DNA from: Microbacterium sp. A20 | GTDB taxonomy: Bacteria; Actinomycetota; Actinomycetes; Actinomycetales; Microbacteriaceae | Assembly: GCF_004794515.1 (NCBI RefSeq) | Contig: NZ_SSDF01000085.1 | Span: 1-64,000 of the forward strand | Reading direction: 5' to 3' | Length of the DNA: 64,000 bases | Part shown: piece by piece, positions 57,982 to 64,000 of the stretch | How the letters are laid out: the number at the start of each line of letters is the position of its first letter | How positions within the stretch are numbered: position 1 is the first letter of the stretch | Program-made: the position numbers and the translations under genes | The notes under the pieces: generated by a model | What the model was told of the DNA's origin: nothing | Seen by the model: only the letters and a program-made list of their open reading frames with translations | Databases searched by the model: none

Positions 57982-59001
57982 TCAGTCCGCAGGGACGGCG
58001 GATTCGCGGACGACCACCTCGAAGTCGACCAGCACTTCTCGAGGCTCCGCTGGTCGACCGCCGCCGTCGCGGATGCGGGCGAGGAGGAGCTCCACGGCGA
58101 GAGCGGCGATCTGCTCCCGGCCGGGATCGATGGTCGACAGGCTCGGGAGCGTGTACTGGGCCTCGTCGATGTCGTCGAAGCCCACCACCGAGACGTCGTC
58201 GGGGATGCGGAGACCGGCCTCCTGGAGGGCGCGCATCGCACCCAGCGCGAGGGCGTCGTTGAGCCCGAAGACGGCATCGAACGCGACGCCGTCGTTCAGA
58301 AGGTCCCGGATCGCGGCGGCGCCGTTCGATCGATGCCAGAGGGTCGTGTACCGCACCAGCGACGGATCGATCTCGATGCCGGCTGCGGCGAGTGCCTGCT
58401 CGTAGCCCTGCGTGCGCAGGGCGGCGGACCCGACATCCTCATCGACGTGCGCGCCGACGAGGGCGATGCGTCGTCGCCCGGCCTTCAGGAGGAGTTCCGT
58501 CGCGGCCTGCGCAGCCTCGACGTTGCGCATGGTGACGTGATCGACCGGTCCGCCGAAGATGCGCTCACCGAGCAGCACCACCGGGAAGTCGACCTCGAAG
58601 TGATGAGCATCCGCCGGGCCCATGCCGAGCGGGCTGAAGATGAGTCCGTCGGTGAGTTGCATGCGCGGGCTCGTCAGAACGGCGATCTCGCGGTCGCGGT
58701 CGGCGCCGGTCTTCTCGATCAAGACCACGAGACCGTGCTTCTCCGCCTCGGCGATGACCGCGTCAGCGAGTTCCCCGAAGTAGCTGAGGCTCAACTCGGG
58801 AAGCACCAGCCCGATCACCCCGCTCCGCCCGGAACGCAGCGAGCGTGCCGACAGGTTCGGCTGGTAGTTGAGCTCCTCGATCGCCTCGCGAACGCGGGTT
58901 CTCGTCGACTCCTTGACGTGCGGATAGTCGTTGACGACGTTCGAGACCGTCTTTATCGAGACGCCGGCGAGATTCGCCACGTCGTGGAGGGTGGCTGCCA
59001 T
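57982..59001 (-). CDS. LacI family transcriptional regulator (arabinan locus)
   Basis: A 339-aa LacI protein. The HTH is at residues 4-26 (TLHDVANLAGVSIKTVSNVVNDY) and the hinge has NYQPNLSARSLRSG. The sensor domain covers about 60-335 (VIGLVLPELSLSYFGELADAV, DGLIFSPLGMG, VVGFDDIDEAQYTLPSLSTID). TACAACGTTGTA-type sites occur before the permease operon, the binding-protein operon, the secreted glycanase and this gene itself (59036). One repressor therefore probably controls four units. The ligand is probably arabinose or an arabino-oligosaccharide (inference). Confidence 0.93.
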   Translation of the reverse strand: MAATLHDVANLAGVSIKTVSNVVNDYPHVKESTRTRVREAIEELNYQPNLSARSLRSGRSGVIGLVLPELSLSYFGELADAVIAEAEKHGLVVLIEKTGADRDREIAVLTSPRMQLTDGLIFSPLGMGPADAHHFEVDFPVVLLGERIFGGPVDHVTMRNVEAAQAATELLLKAGRRRIALVGAHVDEDVGSAALRTQGYEQALAAAGIEIDPSLVRYTTLWHRSNGAAAIRDLLNDGVAFDAVFGLNDALALGAMRALQEAGLRIPDDVSVVGFDDIDEAQYTLPSLSTIDPGREQIAALAVELLLARIRDGGGRPAEPREVLVDFEVVVRESAVPAD

Positions 59002-59035
59002 TCGACCTCCCAGACGTCAACACCGTCCTTGATGA

Positions 59036-59047
59036 TACAACGTCGTA
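59036..59047. promoter_or_regulatory. Autoregulatory LacI operator
   Basis: TACAACGTCGTA matches 11 of 12 bases of the locus consensus. It lies 34 bp before the LacI start and 14 bp before the stop of the convergently placed unknown gene. Confidence 0.7.
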
Positions 59048-59060
59048 AAGCTCTCGACGC

Positions 59061-59774
59061 TTAGGGATGAGGCTCCTCTTCCCGCGTCGAGAACAGCGTG
59101 AAGGAGAGGTCGACGAGGGGCAGAGCGTCGCGCGGAACCACGGCCGTGCACACGACATGCTCGTCGATCCGGAATCCGACGCCGTAGACGAACGGGTCGG
59201 TGTCGATCTGCAACGCGGGGTGATCACGTCCGTCGACCTCGACCGAGGTCTCGGATGCCGCGGTGGTCGTGGCGGCCCACGCGTCATCGTCGGCGCGCGG
59301 ATCCCAGGAGAGGCCGAGCTCTTCGCGGAACTGGTTGCGCAGGATGTGGTTGGTGTGGTCGACGAGCTGCTCAGCGAGGCTGGTCCCCTCGCGGGCAGGC
59401 GAGGCATTCCAGGTGGTGCGCACCGCCTCCCACAGCATCGGGTACCGGAACACCTTCACCTGCTCGATCAGCCAGGCCGGTCGTCCCCACGGAGGTTCGT
59501 CGTCGAGGGAACGCCTCGTCGCCTCGTCCAGCTCGATCTCATTGCGCGGGTCGGCGTGGTCGTCGGGATACCGCCACAGCGTGTAGCTGAACGCCGCGGA
59601 GATCTCTTCGCGCCCGGTTGCGCCGCCGATCTCCGTGAAGCTGGCGATCGGTATGCGCGTGAGCGCCGGTTGCGGCCTGAGCTCGAAGACGGGGAAGGGA
59701 AGGCTGCGTACCCGGGCCTCCGACTCGATGCTCGGGTCCGGCGCATCCATCGGGACCACTCCGCTGAACTCCAT
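59061..59774 (-). CDS. Hypothetical protein paired with nuclease
   Basis: A 237-aa soluble protein of unknown function, acidic overall. It is rich in Trp, Arg and Glu (DEPPWGRPAWLIEQVKVFRYPMLWEAVRTTWN at about residues 95-125; NHILRNQFREELGLSWDPRADDDAW at about 140-165). There is no signal peptide, TM segment or cysteine cluster. It starts 27 bp after the nuclease gene in the same direction and is probably its operon partner. An inhibitor or specificity role is possible, but nothing in the sequence proves it. Confidence 0.72.
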   Translation of the reverse strand: MEFSGVVPMDAPDPSIESEARVRSLPFPVFELRPQPALTRIPIASFTEIGGATGREEISAAFSYTLWRYPDDHADPRNEIELDEATRRSLDDEPPWGRPAWLIEQVKVFRYPMLWEAVRTTWNASPAREGTSLAEQLVDHTNHILRNQFREELGLSWDPRADDDAWAATTTAASETSVEVDGRDHPALQIDTDPFVYGVGFRIDEHVVCTAVVPRDALPLVDLSFTLFSTREEEPHP

Positions 59775-59801
59775 CGGTCCAGTGTGCCCCGTCGGGCCGC
59801 G

Positions 59802-60587
59802 TCACAACAGGATGTCGTCCGCAGAGTCCAGACTCCGCCATCCCATCTCGCGGGCTCCCCGTCGCTCTCCCACATCCGCTTCCGGCAGCGGTCCGAGGCC
59901 GATGCCGGTCAGGGCCGCGATGTCGGCGACCGGCACTTGGAAGGTGCGGAAAGCCCCGAGAGGCGGCACGGCGAGCGCCCCCTCCCGCGTGTCGACGAGC
60001 TCGGACTGATCGAGCACGAAGCCGGTGGCGGCGAGCCCCTCGGAACCCTGCCAGGCGGCGATCTTCCAGAACCGCAGCGGGATCCGGATCCCGCGGTAGG
60101 GCGGGTCGTCGTCGGCGAGGATCGGCGCGGTGAAGACCGACACCCGCTGATCGGTGGCCTCGGCGTAGGCCAGTACATGGTCTTCGAGGCCGAGCCAGAG
60201 TTCCTTCGACTGGTTGAACCCCGCAGCCTGCGGCGCGGCGTTCGGGTAGAAGAAGGTCGCCTCGGTGGCGGCTCGTGCCGCGTCGGCCGACCCCCATCCG
60301 GGATCACGGCGGCGCACGAGGTGCCCGCGGTCGAGGTCATTGCGCGCGTATACCTCGGCTCCGGTCTGCTCGGCGGCCGGTACGCGTTCGTCGAGCCGCC
60401 AGTCGCCGGTGCGCGGCAGGTCCTGCAGGGACGCGCCGTCGATGTTCACCGCGGTCACTGCGGCGAGCCGCCGCGCGGGATCGAGGAGCACCGTGAAGCG
60501 CGGATAGGGAAGCGGGCGCACGGCCTGTGCCGGGCGCGGGAGGGGCACTCGGTCGGCGAGGAATTCCGGGTCGTAGCCGTCGGTCAT
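59802..60587 (-). CDS. DNA/RNA non-specific endonuclease (beta-beta-alpha metal, NucA type)
   Basis: A 261-aa nuclease. The catalytic DRGH motif is in NDLDRGHLVRRRDPGWG (His at about residue 89). The metal-binding Asn is likely in FFYPNAAPQAAGFNQSKELWLGLEDHVL (about 112-140), matching the NucA/DNA-RNA non-specific nuclease family. There is no signal peptide, unlike most secreted nucleases of this family, so it should be made in the cytoplasm. That would require an inhibitor or a specialised release route. An unknown protein is encoded directly after it. Confidence 0.85.
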   Translation of the reverse strand: MTDGYDPEFLADRVPLPRPAQAVRPLPYPRFTVLLDPARRLAAVTAVNIDGASLQDLPRTGDWRLDERVPAAEQTGAEVYARNDLDRGHLVRRRDPGWGSADAARAATEATFFYPNAAPQAAGFNQSKELWLGLEDHVLAYAEATDQRVSVFTAPILADDDPPYRGIRIPLRFWKIAAWQGSEGLAATGFVLDQSELVDTREGALAVPPLGAFRTFQVPVADIAALTGIGLGPLPEADVGERRGAREMGWRSLDSADDILL

Positions 60588-60639
60588 GTCTCCATCGTGC
60601 CCGGTGCCACCGACGCGCGCACAGCTCAGGTCAGTCAGT

Positions 60640-61341
60640 TCAGCCGACGATCACGTCGAGCGCGACGGTGGGGCACGCCACCCGCGGGAGGTCGGCGAGA
60701 CCGCTGCCGCGCACCGAGTCGCCGGTCGCCCATCGCGGATCGGTCGACACCACCACCCGCCCGACGCCGTTCGTCAGCGTGACCTCGCTGCCCAGCGCGG
60801 CGAACCGGTGGGTCAGGTCCCGCTCGACCGCTGAGACGAGCAGATCGAGTCCGGCGACGCCGATCCGCTGTCCGTCCACATCGGCGGGCACGGCGATCGT
60901 GATCGTGTACTCGTCGCTGCAGAGGTAGTCGACGTACGGGCCGGCCACATGCGGCTCGCCGGTGGTCATCGGCACGCGGTACCACTCGAGCGCGCTGTAG
61001 TCGATGTTCTCCTTGTTGAGCGACTGCGAGGCGAGCACGAGCTGGCGCCGGTCGTCGCCCTGCCACCACGCCAGGTGACTGTGGGCGTCGGCGAGCAGAT
61101 CGATCGCCGCGATGAACCCGGCGCCGTAGACGGGCACGCCGCGCAGGTCGAGTGTCTTCAGGGCATGCGGGCGCACCAGGGCATCGATCTTCGAGCGGGT
61201 GAGCGGTCCGGTGGCCCTGGCACCGGCGACCTGGGTGGCGAACGGCCCCACCCAGTCGACGAGGGCGCGCACGGGCGCGGAGAAGTAGTCCTCCACGATC
61301 GCGGCCGCGGCCTGGGTGGCGGTGTCGGTTGCTGTGTTCAT
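60640..61341 (-). CDS. Soluble Cache-domain ligand-binding protein
   Basis: A 233-aa protein made only of a Cache-like sensor. EWYRVPMTTGEPHVAGPYVDYLCSDEYTITIAVPA then RIGVAGLDLLVSAVER matches the core of dCache sensors (the WY, the PYVD and the final Asp). Chemoreceptors of this type bind amino acids or amines. There is no TM helix or signalling domain, so it is a cytoplasmic ligand-binding protein. It lies 37 bp after the GntR gene in the same direction, divergent from a polyamine-type ABC importer. It probably reports on, or buffers, that importer's substrate (inference). Confidence 0.7.
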   Translation of the reverse strand: MNTATDTATQAAAAIVEDYFSAPVRALVDWVGPFATQVAGARATGPLTRSKIDALVRPHALKTLDLRGVPVYGAGFIAAIDLLADAHSHLAWWQGDDRRQLVLASQSLNKENIDYSALEWYRVPMTTGEPHVAGPYVDYLCSDEYTITIAVPADVDGQRIGVAGLDLLVSAVERDLTHRFAALGSEVTLTNGVGRVVVSTDPRWATGDSVRGSGLADLPRVACPTVALDVIVG

Positions 61342-61378
61342 CGCGTCCTCCTGTGCACGTCGATGCGGGTCTTCGGAA

Positions 61379-62170
61379 CTAGCCGTTCGCGGCCTGGAGC
61401 CGGATCAGCGCGTCGATGGTCTCGGCGGCCATGAGCTCGGTCCTCGCCCCGGCGGCGTCGGGGTCTCCGGCCTCCACGGCGTCGATGACGGCGGCGAGGT
61501 GCGCGGCCTGCCGTCGAAGGTTCTCGGTCTCGTGCGCGACGAGACGCAGGTACGGCGAGAGCTCGGCCTGCAGCTTCATCTGCTCGCGCGTCAGTCGCGC
61601 GGACTGGCTGAGGGCGACGATCTCGATCTGCACGTCGTCGAGCAGCCGGCGCTGCGCCTCGGTGTCGAGCTCGTCGATCCGGTCCATCCGGCGGCGCACC
61701 CGCTGCGTCTCGCTGGGGTCGGCGCGCCTCGCGGCCAGGCGGACGCACGCACCGGTGATGGCGGCGTAGTGCGCGCCCAGATCGCGCAGGGCGAGGCGCG
61801 AGGTGCGCCGCACCGCTTCCCGCGCGAAGGTCAGGGGATCGGCGTGCGCAGCGACGAAGCTGCCGCCGTTGCGCCCCCGTCGGGTCACGACGAGGCCGCG
61901 GCCACGCAGCGCGAGCAACGCCTCGCGCACGGTCACCGGAGCGACCCCGAGGCTCTTGCTGAGGTCGGCCTCGGAGGGGAGGCGCTCGCCGGCACGGAGG
62001 TGGCCGCGGGTGATCGCGTCGACCAGGCGACGCTCGACGAGCTCGGCCCTGCCCTCGTCGCCGATGGGCTGGAACAGAGCCCCCTGCAGTCGGTGCGGTT
62101 GTTCGTGCTCCGCGTCGGGAGAAGGCGCGGCAGGGGCGTGCGTCGGATGCGTCGTCGTGCTCGATGCCAT
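61379..62170 (-). CDS. GntR/FadR family transcriptional regulator
   Basis: A 263-aa regulator. A disordered Pro/Ala/His-rich N-terminus (about 30 residues) precedes the winged HTH (about 40-105, RRLVDAITRGHLRAGERLPSEADLSKSLGVAPVTVREALLALRGRGLV). An all-helical FCD-type sensor domain follows (about 125-250). It is divergent from the ABC importer at 62287, and the inverted repeat between them is its likely operator. It is probably in an operon with the Cache protein. Confidence 0.9.
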   Translation of the reverse strand: MASSTTTHPTHAPAAPSPDAEHEQPHRLQGALFQPIGDEGRAELVERRLVDAITRGHLRAGERLPSEADLSKSLGVAPVTVREALLALRGRGLVVTRRGRNGGSFVAAHADPLTFAREAVRRTSRLALRDLGAHYAAITGACVRLAARRADPSETQRVRRRMDRIDELDTEAQRRLLDDVQIEIVALSQSARLTREQMKLQAELSPYLRLVAHETENLRRQAAHLAAVIDAVEAGDPDAAGARTELMAAETIDALIRLQAANG

Positions 62171-62216
62171 TCTGCGATTCTCCCTTCCGCGCTCACCATA
62201 CCCAAGAAACTCGCTG

Positions 62217-62245
62217 TTGACATATTACCTCTGGGTTTATATGTT
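62217..62245 (+). promoter_or_regulatory. Near-consensus promoter with GntR-type inverted repeat
   Basis: TTGACA (62217-62222), exactly 17 bp and TATGTT (62240-62245) form one of the best promoters in the window. ACATAT (62220-62225) and ATATGT (62239-62244) are an inverted repeat overlapping both boxes, so a bound GntR dimer would shut it off. The region is conspicuously AT-rich for this genome. Confidence 0.8.
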
Positions 62246-62286
62246 TTGGGAATCTTCCGAGTTCGACGATGACCGAGGAGCGCGAG

Positions 62287-63354
62287 ATGATCGCCACGGC
62301 ACCCGCAGCACCCGCACCCTCAGAGGCCGCCCGCCCCGACGGGACGGTGACCCTGAGCGGCGTCACGAAGTCGTTCGGCGAGTTCACCGCCGTCCGCGAC
62401 CTCGACCTCGAGGTCGCCTCGGGGGAGTTCCTGTCGATGCTCGGGCCCTCCGGCTCGGGCAAGACGACGGTGCTGCGCATGATCGCCGGCTTCGAAGACA
62501 CCACGTCCGGCAGCATCCGCCTCTCCGGCGTCGACGTGACCAAGACCCCTCCGCACGCCCGTCCGGTCAACACCGTCTTCCAGGACTACGCGCTCTTCCC
62601 GCACCTGACCATCGCCGACAACGTCGGCTACGGACTGCGCGTCCGCGGCGAGGGCAAGAGCGCCAGGGCTGCACGGGTGCAGACCTCGCTGGAGCAAGTG
62701 CGCCTCGACCACGTCGCCGACCGCCTGCCGCACCAGCTCTCCGGCGGGCAGCGGCAGCGGATCGCGCTGGCCCGCGCCCTCATCCTGCGCCCCCAGGTGC
62801 TGCTGCTCGACGAGCCGCTCGGCGCGCTCGACAAGCAACTCCGCGAGCAGATGCAGATCGAGCTCAAGCAGATCCAGCGCGAGGTCGGCATCACCTTCAT
62901 CTTCGTCACGCACGACCAGGAGGAGGCCCTCACTCTCAGCGACCGCGTCGCGGTGTTCAACGGCGGCCGGATCGAGCAGGTGGGCACTGCACGCGACGTG
63001 TACGAGCGCCCGCAGACCGAGTTCGTCGCACGCTTCCTCGGGCTGTCGAACCTCATCGGCGGAGAGCTGGCCGAGAGCCTGACCGGCGACCGACGCACCA
63101 TGAGCGTGCGGCCCGAGCGCATGCGGCTGACCGGACCGGATGCGGCGCTCGCCGCGGGCGAGGTGTCTCTCACGGGCACGATCAGCGAGGTCGTCTACAC
63201 CGGCCCCGCCACCCGCTACCTCGTCGCGACCGACGCGGGCCTCGACCTCATCGCCGAGCGCCCGAACGCGCGCCACTCCGCCGACGACGATCTCGGCCGA
63301 GGGCACCACGTCCGTGCCGTCTGGTCTCCCGACCACGCGGCTCGGCTTCCCTGA
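62287..63354 (+). CDS. ABC transporter ATP-binding protein (PotA-like)
   Basis: A 355-aa ATPase of the spermidine/putrescine/iron (CUT/PotA) group. It has Walker A GPSGSGKTT (about residues 57-65), Q-loop VFQDYALFPHLT, signature LSGGQRQR, Walker B VLLLDEPLGALDKQ and switch VTHDQEEAL, with a C-terminal TOBE domain (about 270-350). The ATG at 62287 has GAGGAG six bases upstream. The ATG at 62269 is in frame but has no RBS. It heads an importer operon whose binding protein follows. Confidence 0.9.
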   Translation: MIATAPAAPAPSEAARPDGTVTLSGVTKSFGEFTAVRDLDLEVASGEFLSMLGPSGSGKTTVLRMIAGFEDTTSGSIRLSGVDVTKTPPHARPVNTVFQDYALFPHLTIADNVGYGLRVRGEGKSARAARVQTSLEQVRLDHVADRLPHQLSGGQRQRIALARALILRPQVLLLDEPLGALDKQLREQMQIELKQIQREVGITFIFVTHDQEEALTLSDRVAVFNGGRIEQVGTARDVYERPQTEFVARFLGLSNLIGGELAESLTGDRRTMSVRPERMRLTGPDAALAAGEVSLTGTISEVVYTGPATRYLVATDAGLDLIAERPNARHSADDDLGRGHHVRAVWSPDHAARLP

Positions 63355-63430
63355 AACACCGAACCCGAAACACCGCAACACACGAACACCCATGCACATA
63401 CCTGCAGCACCGATCACGAAGGAGCGATCC

Positions 63431-64000
63431 ATGCGTAAGAAGATCCTGGCCACCGCGGCGATGACCGCGGTCGCCGCCCTGGCCCTGTCCGGCTGTTCCA
63501 CCGGCGGAGAGGAGGCGCCGGCCGAAGGAGGCGGCGGACTCCAGATCGACGTTCCCGACATCGCCATGCAGGAGGAGCTCGGCGACTACGAGGGCGAGGT
63601 CAACATCGTCGCCTGGAGTGGCTTCGTCGAGCCCGCCTGGAGCGACGCCTTCACCACCGAGACCGGCTGCGTCGTGAACCGCCGCGTCGCCGGCACCAGC
63701 GACGAGATGGTCCAGCTCATGCGCACCGGCGACTACGACCTGGTCTCGGCCTCGGGTGACGCGAGCCTGCGCCTGATCGCGGGCGGCGACGTGCAGCCGC
63801 TGAACCTCGAGCTCATCCCGAACTTCGGCGACGACATCGTCGAGGGCATGAAGGGCCAGATCTACGACACCATCAACGGCAAGTCCTACGGCATCCCGAT
63901 CGGCCGCGGCGCGAACATCCTCCAGTACAACAGCGAGGTCGTCACCGAGGAGCCCACCAGCTGGGACATCGCGTGGGAGAAGGACAGCCCCTACGCGGGC
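63431..64000 (+). CDS. Polyamine-type ABC substrate-binding lipoprotein (partial, runs off window)
   Basis: 190 residues are visible before the window ends, with no stop. The lipoprotein signal has lipobox LSGC (Cys at about residue 22). After a Gly/Glu-rich linker the mature part reads YEGEVNIVAWSGFVEPAWSDAFTTETGCVVN and LMRTGDYDLVSASGDASLRLI, the PotD-like type-II binding fold. AAGGAG precedes the ATG. The spacer from the ATPase gene is A/C-rich and unstructured (GAAACACCG repeated). It is the second gene of the importer operon; permeases should follow outside the window. Confidence 0.9.
   Translation, partial: MRKKILATAAMTAVAALALSGCSTGGEEAPAEGGGGLQIDVPDIAMQEELGDYEGEVNIVAWSGFVEPAWSDAFTTETGCVVNRRVAGTSDEMVQLMRTGDYDLVSASGDASLRLIAGGDVQPLNLELIPNFGDDIVEGMKGQIYDTINGKSYGIPIGRGANILQYNSEVVTEEPTSWDIAWEKDSPYAG

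Noticed and set aside
59067..60782. Plus-strand 571-aa open frame
   Set aside because: It runs antisense through the unknown gene and the DRGH nuclease, both of which have clear protein features on the other strand.
1..64000. Insertion sequences, prophage, integrase or tRNA-linked island ends
   Set aside because: No transposase, integrase or phage protein, no tRNA cloverleaf and no long direct repeat bounding a region were seen.

Overview
The window is high-GC actinobacterial chromosome. I read it as Microbacteriaceae, most likely Microbacterium. This is inferred from the dense gene packing with ATGA overlaps, frequent leaderless starts (a TANNNT box 6-7 nt before the start codon), the Ala-Ser and Asp-Ala spellings GCATCC and GGATGC, and the gene families present. 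No rRNA, tRNA, insertion sequence, phage or CRISPR array was seen. Almost all of it is sugar-catabolic and transport cargo with local regulators. No gap between genes exceeds 300 bases.

Layout. 1-7.3 kb (minus): two tandem YhgE/Pip membrane proteins, a TetR regulator and a ThrE-type exporter. 7.3-10.4 kb: a lipoprotein, then an F420/NADP reductase-like protein and a luciferase-like oxidoreductase divergent from a MarR regulator with twin operators. 10.4-14.5 kb: a NIPSNAP protein and xylBA, divergent from a ROK repressor; xylA carries a REP-like repeat in frame. 14.5-17 kb: a formylglycine-generating enzyme and its sulfatase. 17.1-27.5 kb: a LacI regulator with an orphan VbhA-like antitoxin behind it, a five-gene branched-chain-amino-acid-type ABC importer and a 1396-aa secreted PQQ-type sugar dehydrogenase. 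The importer and the dehydrogenase share the same rare tandem LacI operator. 27.6-34.5 kb: a second LacI regulator, a sugar ABC importer and a GH78 rhamnosidase.

34.5-49.3 kb is a mixed region: a small lipoprotein, DUF1905, TetR-controlled membrane proteins, a two-component system, a GDSL hydrolase, a HAD phosphatase, a GT2 glycosyltransferase, an alpha/beta hydrolase, a TetR/EamA pair, a DHA2 drug exporter followed by two MarR paralogues, and an Old Yellow Enzyme. Two repeat structures lie in its intergenic gaps (45.03-45.11 and 47.97-48.11 kb). 49.3-59.1 kb is an arabinan-type utilisation locus: ABC permeases plus a GH51 arabinofuranosidase on the minus strand; a binding protein, a GH1-like glycosidase and a secreted sialidase-fold (GH93-like) protein on the plus strand; and a LacI regulator. 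The TACAACGTTGTA operator occurs at every promoter in it. 59.1-64 kb: an unknown protein paired with a DRGH nuclease, a soluble Cache-domain protein with a GntR regulator, and the start of a polyamine-type ABC importer whose binding protein runs off the window.

The recurring plan is a local repressor, a lipoprotein-dependent importer and a glycan-cleaving or glycan-oxidising enzyme sharing one operator type. Perfect hairpins directly after two of the binding-protein genes probably set unequal expression within those operons.
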